A stretch of DNA of 11,936 bases, taken from NCBI GenBank assembly GCA_003454975.1, contig DMST01000189.1, forward strand, positions 37,985 through 49,920. The letters are read 5' to 3'. The position numbers and the translations under genes were made by a program. Below the pieces are notes generated by a model. That model saw nothing but the letters and a program-made list of their open reading frames with translations, was not told where the DNA came from and ran no database searches. The DNA is from Cytophagales bacterium (GTDB lineage: Bacteria; Bacteroidota; Bacteroidia; Cytophagales; Cyclobacteriaceae). Below are positions 1 to 7,366 of the stretch, one piece after another. Positions within the stretch are counted from its first letter, which is position 1. Every line of letters starts with the position of its first letter.

Positions 1-1029
1 GTGCGGGCCGCGCTGGATCTGCATCGTAACCGACAGGAGGTGGATCGCCTGCGCGACCGACAGGACCAGGTACAAGCCGACAACCACGGGGCATTTCAGG
101 ACTTCATAGGAGATAGCCCGTCCATGCAGCGCGTAAAGGCTCTAATAGAAAAGGTAGCCCCTACCGACGCCAATGTGTTGATACTGGGAGAGAATGGAAC
201 GGGAAAAGAAGTGGTGGCTCACGCCTTGCACCAGCATAGCCTTCGCACCAAAGAGATATTTATGGGTGTAGACCTGGGCGCCAATCAGGATACCCTTTTC
301 GAAAGCGAGTTGTTTGGCCACATGAAGGGGGCCTTTACTGACGCACGGCAAGACCGGCCGGGGCGTTTTGAAACCGCCTCTGGGGGTACCCTGTTCCTGG
401 ACGAGATAGGCAACCTCACTCCTCCTCTGCAGAGCAAATTGCTCTCGGTATTACAAAACAGGCAAGTCACGCGTGTGGGGGCCAACAAGCCCAAGGATAT
501 AGACGTCCGTCTTATATGCGCTACCAACATGCCCCTCTACGAGATGGTGGAAGAACAGAGTTTCCGGCAAGACTTGCTCTACCGGATCAACACGGTTGAA
601 ATTCTGTTGCCTCCCCTGCGCGAACGGCGTGAAGATATCCCACTGCTGATCAAGCATTTCATTGGCACCTACGGCAAGAAATACAAAAAGGCCAAAATGG
701 TGCTCTCTTCTGATGCAGAAAAAATGCTGGTGGATTACCCTTGGCCCGGCAACGTTCGGGAATTGCAGCATGCCGTGGAACGGGCCGTCATCCTGGCCGA
801 AGGGGAAATTCTGACCCGGCAAGACTTTGGCCTGCGGGCCACCGAAAATGAGCCTCAACTTTCCTTCGACGTGCAACTAACGCTAGAGGAAATGGAAGGT
901 GCGTATATTCGGCACATGCTGGACCAAAACCACGGCAACGTAAGCCAGACGGCCAAAGCGCTAGGCCTTACTCGAACGGCTATGTACCGCCGATTGCACA
1001 AACACGGGATCATTTCCGAAGAAGAATGA
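1..1029 (+). CDS. Sigma-54-dependent NtrC-family response regulator, 5' end cut by window edge
   Basis: This is a transcriptional activator that opens sigma-54 RNA polymerase promoters by ATP hydrolysis. The visible 342 residues hold the end of a linker helix (about 1-30), an AAA+ domain (about 35-275) and a Fis-type DNA-binding domain (about 290-342). Visible motifs are Walker A GENGTGKE (63-70), the sigma-54 contact loop GAFTDA (110-115; the classic form is GAFTGA), Walker B with Asp134-Glu135 in TLFLDE, the stretch LLYRIN, and a C-terminal helix-turn-helix around GNVSQTAKALGLTRTAMYRR (312-331). The reading frame is open at base 1, and the first codon (GTG) is probably internal, because family members carry an N-terminal receiver domain of about 120 residues that would lie upstream. 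The stop overlaps the start of the downstream kinase (ATGA), so the two are probably a cognate, co-translated pair. The target genes are not visible. Confidence 0.93.
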   Translation: MRAALDLHRNRQEVDRLRDRQDQVQADNHGAFQDFIGDSPSMQRVKALIEKVAPTDANVLILGENGTGKEVVAHALHQHSLRTKEIFMGVDLGANQDTLFESELFGHMKGAFTDARQDRPGRFETASGGTLFLDEIGNLTPPLQSKLLSVLQNRQVTRVGANKPKDIDVRLICATNMPLYEMVEEQSFRQDLLYRINTVEILLPPLRERREDIPLLIKHFIGTYGKKYKKAKMVLSSDAEKMLVDYPWPGNVRELQHAVERAVILAEGEILTRQDFGLRATENEPQLSFDVQLTLEEMEGAYIRHMLDQNHGNVSQTAKALGLTRTAMYRRLHKHGIISEEE

Positions 1030-2390
1030 GAAACCGTTTTACCCTCTTTATCGTCCTTCGGTTATTAGGTATCATAGGTGGTTCCCTCCTATTTGTAGAG
1101 CTATGGGGCAATATCGATCTCATCTTCACCCGAATGCTGCTCTTCCTCATCCTGATCGCCATGGTGTCAGAGCTCATTCGGTTTCTCAACCGAACCAATC
1201 AGGAGCTAAGCAAATTCCTCAACGCCATTGAATACGAGGACGGCAATGTTCACTTCTCGCTCGCGCGGCTGGGTGGTAGCTTCAAAGATCTGGAGACCAG
1301 CTTTAAGCAGATCGTACAGGCCATACAACAGGCTAAAATTGAAAAAGAAGCCCAACTTGGCTTCTTGCAAGTGCTCCTGGAACAGATTCCGGTGGGCGTT
1401 TTGGCCGTTAGGGAGGGCGAGGCCATTGAACTTATGAACCGACAGGCTGCAGACCTGCTACACACCACATATACCAAAAGATGGTCTTACTTACGGCGGG
1501 TTCGGCCTGAGTTTTGCGACCCCTTGGATCAGGAGAACATACCCTCCCAACAAACCATCCACATTCAGGTAGGTTCTCAGTCCCATTCCTTGGTGGTCAA
1601 CCACCACACCATGCGAATGCTTGAGGTGAATTATACCCTCATCACCCTACAAGACATAGGTCCGGAAATGGAGCGTCAAGAGCTGGAGGCATGGCAAAAA
1701 CTTATTCGCATCCTCACGCATGAAATCATGAACTCCATTACCCCTCTTTCTTCTCTCACAGAGACCCTTCTGCTGATGTTGCATACCCCGGAGGGGAATC
1801 CCAAGGGCTTAGAAGATCTGAGGCAGGACGACCTGGATGATATCCGGTATTCCATCGATACCATCCGTGACCGTAGCTCAGGCCTGATGCGGTTCGTAGA
1901 GGATTACCGGAGGCTGTACAAAGTACCCAATCCCATCAAACAGAATGTAGAAGCACGCAGCTTCCTCAATAACCTCACCCGGCTTCTAGGTCCTCAGTTG
2001 CAGGCGGCCCATTGCGAATGGAGGCTGGAAATAGACCCCCAAAAACTCACCGTGCACTTCGACGAGTCTCTGGTACAACAGGTATTTATAAATTTAATCA
2101 CAAATGCTTTGCAAGCTATGGAAGGTCAGCCAGCACCAACCTTGGTACTAAAGGGGTATGCGCGTGCGGGACAAACCATCTTCACCGTGACGGATAGCGG
2201 CCCAGGCATTCCTGAAGATAAACTGGATAAAATTTTCATCCCTTTTTTCACCACCAAAGCAAAAGGTTCAGGGATTGGGCTGAGCCTGAGCCGACAAATC
2301 ATTTTTCAACATGGAGGCCAGCTTACTGGCCAAAATTTACCGGAAGGGGGAGCACAATTCTCCCTTACCTTCCCAAGAAACAATACCTAG
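1026..2390 (+). CDS. Membrane sensor histidine kinase, NtrY-like, partner of the upstream regulator
   Basis: This is a 454-residue inner-membrane histidine kinase expected to phosphorylate the preceding sigma-54 regulator. Two hydrophobic helices lie close together at the N-terminus (about 7-27 and 32-54), leaving almost no periplasmic loop. They are followed by a HAMP-like/coiled linker, a PAS-like domain (about 112-215), the phospho-acceptor H-box LTHEIMNSITPLSSL with His232, and an ATPase domain. The ATPase domain has an N-box around Asn360 (INLITNALQAM), a G1 box DSGPGIP starting at Asp390, PFFTTK, and a G2 box GSGIGLSLSR (414-423). All catalytic boxes are intact. The tiny periplasmic loop suggests it senses within the membrane or, through the PAS-like domain, in the cytoplasm rather than binding an external ligand; this is inference. 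The ATG overlaps the regulator's stop by ATGA, which fixes the start and suggests translational coupling. Confidence 0.93.
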   Translation: MRNRFTLFIVLRLLGIIGGSLLFVELWGNIDLIFTRMLLFLILIAMVSELIRFLNRTNQELSKFLNAIEYEDGNVHFSLARLGGSFKDLETSFKQIVQAIQQAKIEKEAQLGFLQVLLEQIPVGVLAVREGEAIELMNRQAADLLHTTYTKRWSYLRRVRPEFCDPLDQENIPSQQTIHIQVGSQSHSLVVNHHTMRMLEVNYTLITLQDIGPEMERQELEAWQKLIRILTHEIMNSITPLSSLTETLLLMLHTPEGNPKGLEDLRQDDLDDIRYSIDTIRDRSSGLMRFVEDYRRLYKVPNPIKQNVEARSFLNNLTRLLGPQLQAAHCEWRLEIDPQKLTVHFDESLVQQVFINLITNALQAMEGQPAPTLVLKGYARAGQTIFTVTDSGPGIPEDKLDKIFIPFFTTKAKGSGIGLSLSRQIIFQHGGQLTGQNLPEGGAQFSLTFPRNNT

Positions 2391-2470
2391 AATAAAAGAC
2401 TGTATCAACAATTCTCTCTACCCAACAAAAGTTTGACGAATACTTAGTTTCCCACACCTCACCACAGGTT

Positions 2471-2500
2471 TTTGGCTATATGGGTGAATGAGCTATATTG
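2471..2500 (+). promoter_or_regulatory. Candidate Bacteroidota-type promoter for the TPR phosphatase gene
   Basis: A TTTG box (2471-2474) and a TATATTG box (2494-2500) are separated by 19 bases. This resembles the known Bacteroidota sigma-factor consensus (TTTG at -33, TAnnTTTG at -7, spacing around 19), although the -7 box is one T short. Transcription would begin near 2506, giving a short leader before the ATG at 2522. It sits in the 131-base gap after the kinase gene, which supports separate transcription of the phosphatase. This is a pattern match only. Confidence 0.45.
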
Positions 2501-2521
2501 CAATGCACTAGTCGGGGCAAT

Positions 2522-4390
2522 ATGCTTTCTGTAACACGAAACAGTAAAAGGCCATTCTTGTACATTTTGGTGAGCCTCTGGGTGTGGGTGGCTGGGTTAT
2601 CCATTCCCAGTACTGCATATGCCTGGCAGTCAACCATTGAGCAATTGCAAACCAGCTTGCAAGCTGCCCGCGATGCCGATGACGATGTACAAATAGCCTC
2701 GGTGCTATTTCGTTTGGGAGATGCATACCTTGTAAATGGGCAACCCAACCAGGCCATAGAAGCCTACAAAGAAGCTCTTCAGATCAATGAGGAGAAAGGC
2801 AATAACAACGCCATTGCCATTATCTCCAGTGGTTTGGGCAAAGCTTACCAAGATTTAAACCAATTCACCGAATCCGTTAATTACTTCAACCGCGCCATTC
2901 AGGCCTACCAGGCAATGGGTAAAAAGCGGGAGCTCGCAGGTGAGTACATCAACCTTTCTAATACCAGAAGCTACAGCGGCCAATATGCGGAGGCCAACTC
3001 TGCGGCCGAAATTGGCCTGGACCTGGCAAAAGAATTACAGGATGCCAATTTGCTCAAAACCTTCTACCTATTGTTGTTCGAAAGCCACCAGGCCATGGGC
3101 AATACGGAGGAAGCATCGGAAGCATACCAGCAATATACCATTTGGAAAGGTCAGTTGGACCGTGCTCAGTTAGACAATCAAACCCGGCAAGCACAGCAAG
3201 CACAACAGCAGCTGAATCAGCGGGATCAGCAGCTGGAACAGACTACCCAAATCTTAGACTCTACCTCCCAAGAGCTTAATGCCACCAAACAGCTGGCGGA
3301 GTTGAGAAAGCAACGGATCGCAGATTTGGATGAAAAGGAGCGACTACAAGAGGAGAATAATCTTCGGCTTCAGAAACAATTAGAGGCAGAAGAAGAGGCA
3401 CAACAATACCTGATTATCGGAATCATGGTCGCCTTTGCACTGACCCTCTACATTCTTCGTGGCTTAATGATCAATCGCCGGAAAAACGCTATTCTGGCTA
3501 CGCAGAACAACGAGATTCATCAGCAGAAAATCGAGTTGATGGTCCAGCGGGACAAAATCCGTTCGAAGAGCAAGCAACTAGAAGCCGCCTTGGTGGAGAT
3601 TAAAGACGCCAACACCAAGATTACCTCTAGTATTAACTATGCTAAGCGTATTCAGGAGGCCATGTTACCCGCTGCGGATTCCATTAGTCAGCATCTCCCT
3701 GACTCTTTCGTGCTGTTCAAACCTCGCGATATTGTTAGCGGTGATTTTTACTGGTACACCCATTTGCCAGGACCAAACAACAATGGCGATGGCCGCACCA
3801 TTATTTCCGCCATTGATTGTACAGGGCATGGTGTTCCCGGGGCTTTCATGAGTATGATTGGCACCGAGTTGCTCAACAAGATTGTTTTGATGCAACGCTT
3901 TACCAAGCCGGGCCAAATCGTCACCGAATTACATAACCAAGTACGGCTGGCACTGAACCAGGAAAAAACGGAAAATAAAGACGGGATGGACCTGGCCATG
4001 TGTACCATACATGGAGACGGCAAAACGTTAGAATATTCCGGAGCTCAGAACCCTCTGGTGTACATCCAGGACGGAGAGATTCATCAGGTAAAGGCTACCA
4101 GATATTCCGTTGGAGGTATTCAGAAAGAGCGGGAACGCATATACGAAAACCATACCCTGGTATTTGACAAACCCACTTGGGTGTACTTATTCTCGGACGG
4201 ATATCCTGACCAATTTGGGGGTGAAACCGGTAGAAAGTTCATGATAAAACGCATGAAAAACCTGCTACTTGAGATACACCAAAAACCCATGACTGATCAG
4301 CAACGCATCTTAAATGATACCATCGAAGACTGGCGAGGAACGTATCGTCAAATAGACGATATTCTGGTGATCGGATTTAAGATGGGTTAA
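2522..4390 (+). CDS. TPR-containing transmembrane SpoIIE/PP2C-type serine/threonine phosphatase
   Basis: This is a 622-residue membrane protein predicted to dephosphorylate Ser/Thr-phosphorylated proteins in the cytoplasm. In order it has a signal peptide (1-34, ending AYA before Trp35), about four TPR units (about 58-212; e.g. LGDAYLVNGQPNQAIEAYKE), a Gln/Glu-rich coiled coil (about 213-295), one membrane helix (about 296-317), a second coiled coil (to about 365), and a PP2C/SpoIIE domain (about 370-622). Metal-site Asp residues are present: GDFYWY (Asp408), DCTGHGVPGAF (Asp432), DGMD (487-490) and FSDGYPDQFGG (Asp559). The TPRs should be periplasmic and the phosphatase cytoplasmic. An in-frame TTG at 2498 would add eight residues, but it falls inside the predicted -7 box and would spoil the signal peptide, so I chose the ATG. 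Such phosphatases often control anti-sigma antagonists, but no STAS or anti-sigma gene is nearby, so the substrate is unknown. Confidence 0.9.
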   Translation: MLSVTRNSKRPFLYILVSLWVWVAGLSIPSTAYAWQSTIEQLQTSLQAARDADDDVQIASVLFRLGDAYLVNGQPNQAIEAYKEALQINEEKGNNNAIAIISSGLGKAYQDLNQFTESVNYFNRAIQAYQAMGKKRELAGEYINLSNTRSYSGQYAEANSAAEIGLDLAKELQDANLLKTFYLLLFESHQAMGNTEEASEAYQQYTIWKGQLDRAQLDNQTRQAQQAQQQLNQRDQQLEQTTQILDSTSQELNATKQLAELRKQRIADLDEKERLQEENNLRLQKQLEAEEEAQQYLIIGIMVAFALTLYILRGLMINRRKNAILATQNNEIHQQKIELMVQRDKIRSKSKQLEAALVEIKDANTKITSSINYAKRIQEAMLPAADSISQHLPDSFVLFKPRDIVSGDFYWYTHLPGPNNNGDGRTIISAIDCTGHGVPGAFMSMIGTELLNKIVLMQRFTKPGQIVTELHNQVRLALNQEKTENKDGMDLAMCTIHGDGKTLEYSGAQNPLVYIQDGEIHQVKATRYSVGGIQKERERIYENHTLVFDKPTWVYLFSDGYPDQFGGETGRKFMIKRMKNLLLEIHQKPMTDQQRILNDTIEDWRGTYRQIDDILVIGFKMG

Positions 4391-4460
4391 ATCCCAACAA
4401 TACAGAATCATTAACCTTGAAAAACTAACCACCCATCGAAATTTGTGGCGGTTTGCTTGC

Positions 4461-4467
4461 TATATTG
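4461..4467 (+). promoter_or_regulatory. Candidate -7 promoter box for the repeat-protein gene
   Basis: A TATATTG box, preceded by GC, repeats exactly the nine-base GCTATATTG found ahead of the phosphatase gene (2492-2500). It lies 64 bases before the ATG at 4532. The nearest good TTTG upstream is at 4442-4445, only 15 bases away, shorter than the usual Bacteroidota spacing, so the -33 assignment is uncertain. The following leader is A/C-rich with no clear Shine-Dalgarno sequence. Confidence 0.35.
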
Positions 4468-4531
4468 TCAGCATTCAATCTTTTTGTGCCTATTCTTTAC
4501 GACAAACAACAGAAACCCTCCAAAACAAACT

Positions 4532-6274
4532 ATGAACTGGAAGCTAACGCTAGGTAGTTTGGTTTTTTTCGGATTCGGCGTAACCACTTTCACTCAGGGC
4601 CAACAGGTGCTTGAGCACGAAAAAAAGGTTTTTACTGATGATGACGGTACAATCTACTGGAACAGAGGTTTGCCTGTATACATCCGCTTATCCCCTACCC
4701 CGGGTCCTGATGCTCCGGCACAGATGCTGAATCAGGATACTCGTGGGCGGTATGTAGATGCTCCTTATTATTTCGACACCGAGGGTCCTAATTACATCCG
4801 GACTCGCTATGCCGTAGATGAGAATGGAAATACTATTTTCCCACGAGATGAAGTGTTGTGGGAAATTCAGGCAGATGGTCTTGCCCCCTCTACTACCATC
4901 CGATTTTCTGAAACCCGCCCCTACCGCAAAGACGGGAAATTTTACTTCAAGGGTGAGGTTACCATTTCCCTGACCGGAACCGATGGTGTTTCTGGTATCG
5001 AAAACCTATACTACTCTATTAATGGCCAACCATATAAGGCCTACACCGAACCGGTGAAATTGACAGATCCTAGTGAATACAACCTAAAGGTATACGGGGT
5101 AGACAGAGTAGGTAATGTGGAAGAAATACAGGAACGTAACTTCATTGTCGACGACAATGCGCCCCAATCCAAGTTGGATGTAGAGGGAGACCGCATGGGC
5201 AATGTGGTATCTGGTAGAACTACCTTTTCTTTGGCCGCTACAGATGATGTTTCAGGGCTCAACCGCATCACCTTTCGGATTGACGAAGGTCCCGAGACCA
5301 CCTACACCCGAGCCCTCTCCATGAATGGATTGGCGCAGGGAGAACACATTATTACCTACCGTGCTTACGATATGGTAGCCAACACCGAAGAAGAACAGCG
5401 CTTCGAGTTCTATGTAGACCGTGACCCACCTCTCGTTACTGAAGAAATTTTGGGAGATGTAGTCATGCGCAACGGTAGACCTTATGTATCAGGGCGTGCT
5501 CAAGTAAAATTGGCTGCCATTGACAACAAGGCCGGTCTGGATGCTATTTACTATTCTACCGATGACGAAAACTTTCAAAAATACGAGCGGCCTTTTTACC
5601 TGAATTCAGAAGCACAGCAAAACGGCATCTCCTATTATGCAATAGACAAGGTAGGTAACCGCCGCGGCACCCAATTCAAACAGTCCCAAGATGGTACTTT
5701 TGCCAACATTGACTTGAGTGGCCCTACCCTGGCACAACGGTTCCAAGGTCCTCGCATTTCTACCCGTGACACCATCTTTATTGGCCCCGCCACCAAAATT
5801 ATCCTTTTGGGGTCAGATCCTGCCTCAGGTATGGATTACCTCTCATACAGTATCAACGGTGGAGACGAAACTCGCTACGAGCCTCCTTTCACCATTGGGG
5901 AGCAGGGTCACTATGACGTTGACTACTTTGGCTACGATGCGGTAGGCAACCGAAATCGGAATGAGTTTACCTTTTTTGTGGACGCTACGGCTCCTGAAAT
6001 CTTATTCAACTTTGACGGTCCTTCATTGGGTGTGACAGAGGACAATCCTGCTCAACCCATATATCCTACGTATGTGAACCTATTCCTTTCTGCCAAAGAC
6101 AACCTAATCTCTACCCAAAGCATTACCTATTCCATCAACGGGGGTTCCTACAGAACCTATTCTGGTCCTATCCGCGGGTTTGCCGCTGGCAGATCATATG
6201 AAGTATCAGTAAGGGTGTCAGACCCACTTGGCAACCAATCCACCGCCAGTATTAAGTTTACGGTTGCCGAATAA
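4532..6274 (+). CDS. Secreted multi-repeat protein with Ig-like/OmpL47-type domains
   Basis: This is a 580-residue exported protein. It has an N-terminal signal peptide (about 1-22: MNWKLTLGSL, a hydrophobic run, then TFTQGQ). The remainder is dominated by five tandem repeats of about 90-98 residues from residue 116 to the end, each carrying a pattern like D-x-x-SG-x-x-x-I-x-YSING, then Y-x-x-P, then Y-x-x-D-x-VGN, and ending FxVD. The region before repeat 1 (about residues 25-115) has a related second half (RYAVDENGN...WEIQAD) and may be a diverged sixth unit. The repeat pattern resembles the beta-sandwich modules annotated as OmpL47-type or Ig-like in large bacterial surface proteins; that assignment is from pattern recognition. 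No enzyme domain, C-terminal membrane anchor or obvious type IX secretion tail is visible. An in-frame GTG at 4445 would add 29 residues, but this would put non-signal sequence ahead of the signal peptide and overlap the promoter box, so I chose the ATG. Role unknown; cell-envelope or surface binding is plausible. Confidence 0.85.
   Translation: MNWKLTLGSLVFFGFGVTTFTQGQQVLEHEKKVFTDDDGTIYWNRGLPVYIRLSPTPGPDAPAQMLNQDTRGRYVDAPYYFDTEGPNYIRTRYAVDENGNTIFPRDEVLWEIQADGLAPSTTIRFSETRPYRKDGKFYFKGEVTISLTGTDGVSGIENLYYSINGQPYKAYTEPVKLTDPSEYNLKVYGVDRVGNVEEIQERNFIVDDNAPQSKLDVEGDRMGNVVSGRTTFSLAATDDVSGLNRITFRIDEGPETTYTRALSMNGLAQGEHIITYRAYDMVANTEEEQRFEFYVDRDPPLVTEEILGDVVMRNGRPYVSGRAQVKLAAIDNKAGLDAIYYSTDDENFQKYERPFYLNSEAQQNGISYYAIDKVGNRRGTQFKQSQDGTFANIDLSGPTLAQRFQGPRISTRDTIFIGPATKIILLGSDPASGMDYLSYSINGGDETRYEPPFTIGEQGHYDVDYFGYDAVGNRNRNEFTFFVDATAPEILFNFDGPSLGVTEDNPAQPIYPTYVNLFLSAKDNLISTQSITYSINGGSYRTYSGPIRGFAAGRSYEVSVRVSDPLGNQSTASIKFTVAE
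4877..6271 (+). repeat. Five tandem diverged Ig-like protein repeats
   Basis: The unit boundaries I draw are 4877-5155 (93 aa), 5156-5422 (89 aa), 5423-5716 (98 aa), 5717-5986 (90 aa) and 5987-6271 (95 aa). Boundaries follow the recurring FxVD end and the next unit's (D/T)-(A/P)-P start; units 3 and 5 lack the exact FxVD end. Conserved signatures are DGVSG, DDVSG and DPASG early in units 1, 2 and 4; YSING in units 1, 4 and 5; and D-x-VGN late in units 1, 3 and 4 (VAN in unit 2, PLGN in unit 5). The units are similar at the protein level but clearly diverged, which argues for old duplication rather than recent DNA expansion. Confidence 0.8.
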
Positions 6275-6296
6275 AAAATGGGGCTCCATAGCCCCA
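6273..6296 (-). terminator. Intrinsic terminator of the minus-strand gene, in the convergent gap
   Basis: A 7-bp GC-rich stem (TGGGGCT 6279-6285 with AGCCCCA 6290-6296) closes a CCAT tetraloop. Read on the minus strand it is followed directly by six T residues (complement of 6273-6278), a textbook intrinsic terminator about 45 bases past the stop of the minus-strand gene. On the plus strand the trailing sequence is only weakly T-rich, so it may also help stop the repeat-protein transcript, but less surely. Confidence 0.8.
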
Positions 6297-6340
6297 CCTA
6301 ATACTTTCCCACTCATACACTTCTATTTTCACTCCTGGGT

Positions 6341-7201
6341 TTACAAAGAATCCAGGATAGCAAGAATATCGCGATGCAGGTGCTTCGTAAGAATGCTTCT
6401 GTATTCGCCGCTTTCCAGGAAACCAGAAGCCAGAAATTCATCGAGTAGCGGAGCCCAATCATTAGATTTGGGCATGATGATTCCCAGCTGCTCGTCACTA
6501 GAATCTCCTGCAGGATGCCTCTTAATGGGCAACCCTCGCTTAAATATGGCGATATAGTAAGTGAAATCCAGATTGGTAAAGGACTTGGCATCCCCAGCTA
6601 CCAACTGGAGCGACTCCTCACTCGTTTCCACCTCCACAATCTTCAGCCCGGGATAATACTGATCTGCTAGACCTCTCATCCTTTTAGCATTCGTAGTCCC
6701 TTTCACTACGTAGCAGGTAAAACCCGCAAACGTTTCGGACAACTCACTCATCGATTGGAGAGTGGGTACCCGGTTGTTTGTAATCATCACCGATACATTG
6801 GGTAGAATGGAAGAAGACATCCTATAGGATTGCTTCCGCTCAGGCGTAATGGTGATATTACCAAGTCCAAAAACTCCACCCTGAGCCTGGTTAATATTCC
6901 TCATGAAATTTGGAAAAACACTGGCATTACCGCGTGTTTGTACACTTGATTCCAACAAAATCCCCTTTTCATCTTTCACCCAAGCCCTAAAGGCGTCCAT
7001 GATTTCTACTGAGAGTCCTTCCAAAGTACCGCTAGTATTCTGTTCGGCAAATCCCGGGGTGGTAACATAGGTATACACCAAGGTTCCTTTCCTTGCTTCC
7101 ATAGCTTGGGCGTAGGTGGTTCCTTGAAGATTCTGACTATAACAGATATGGGAAAAAAGAAAAAGAGCAAGTCCACTGACTAGAATAGTCCTCAACATCA
7201 T
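6341..7201 (-). CDS. Periplasmic solute-binding-like protein (SBP family 3 type), orphan
   Basis: This 286-residue exported protein starts with a signal peptide (about 1-22, MMLRTILVSGLALFLFSHIC then YSQ) followed by a fold resembling the extracellular amino-acid-binding proteins of ABC transporters. The best family mark is GNITITPERKQSYRMSSSIL, matching the typical ITxTPERxxxxxFSxPY segment, preceded by GLSVEIMDAF near the N-terminus and followed by a second-lobe region (SFTNLDFTYYIAIFKRGLP). There is a Cys in the signal region, but no convincing lipobox, so it is probably soluble and periplasmic. Two consecutive ATG codons open the gene; I use the first. It stands alone on the minus strand, and no transporter permease or ATPase is nearby, so it may serve a distant transporter, act as a sensory binding protein, or be a stand-alone member. 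The ligand cannot be read from sequence. Confidence 0.8.
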   Translation of the reverse strand: MMLRTILVSGLALFLFSHICYSQNLQGTTYAQAMEARKGTLVYTYVTTPGFAEQNTSGTLEGLSVEIMDAFRAWVKDEKGILLESSVQTRGNASVFPNFMRNINQAQGGVFGLGNITITPERKQSYRMSSSILPNVSVMITNNRVPTLQSMSELSETFAGFTCYVVKGTTNAKRMRGLADQYYPGLKIVEVETSEESLQLVAGDAKSFTNLDFTYYIAIFKRGLPIKRHPAGDSSDEQLGIIMPKSNDWAPLLDEFLASGFLESGEYRSILTKHLHRDILAILDSL

Positions 7202-7330
7202 TGATTTAATTTACATTCTGCGTGCAAAAAAAACTACGTAAAATAATACTCTAAGTTCCCAATATGTTAGAAACAAACAATAGAAGCTGTATTCGGTATA
7301 GATAAAGTCCGTTCCAATCCTCAAACACCA

Positions 7331-7361
7331 TTTTCATGCCCCACAAATGGATTGTAATTTG
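7331..7361 (+). promoter_or_regulatory. Candidate promoter for the NUDIX-crtY-lipoprotein operon
   Basis: A TTTT box (7331-7334) and a TAATTTG box (7355-7361) are 20 bases apart, loosely matching the Bacteroidota -33/-7 pattern. The -7-like box ends five bases before the ATG at 7367, so transcription would start at or very near the start codon. A 6-bp dyad (CCATTT 7328-7333, AAATGG 7345-7350) lies across the spacer and could be an operator, but it is short enough to be chance. Confidence 0.3.
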
Positions 7362-7366
7362 CCTGC

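Noticed and set aside
451..876. Minus-strand open frame of 141 codons inside the sigma-54 regulator gene
   Set aside because: It lies wholly under a well-conserved AAA+ domain on the plus strand and its translation shows no recognisable domain.
2498..2521. In-frame TTG start that would lengthen the TPR phosphatase by eight residues
   Set aside because: TTG lies within the predicted -7 box, and the ATG at 2522 gives a normal signal peptide start.
4373..4394. Perfect 8-bp inverted repeat GGATTTAA/TTAAATCC with a six-base loop over the phosphatase stop codon
   Set aside because: The stem is AT-rich and no T-run follows, so it is not a convincing terminator; part of it is fixed by coding sequence. 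Kept only as a possible weak mRNA 3' hairpin.
4445..4531. In-frame GTG start that would add 29 residues to the repeat protein
   Set aside because: The added residues precede a complete signal peptide that begins at the ATG at 4532, and the region carries the candidate promoter box.
6228..6557. Plus-strand open frame of 109 codons across the convergent gap
   Set aside because: It overlaps the end of the repeat protein and the solute-binding gene, crosses the terminator hairpin, and its product is low-complexity and Ser-rich with no domain.
7202..7366. Promoter for the minus-strand solute-binding gene
   Set aside because: A/T-rich runs such as TATTATTTTA and TAGTTTTTTTTG (minus strand) are present, but no pair of boxes has convincing spacing.
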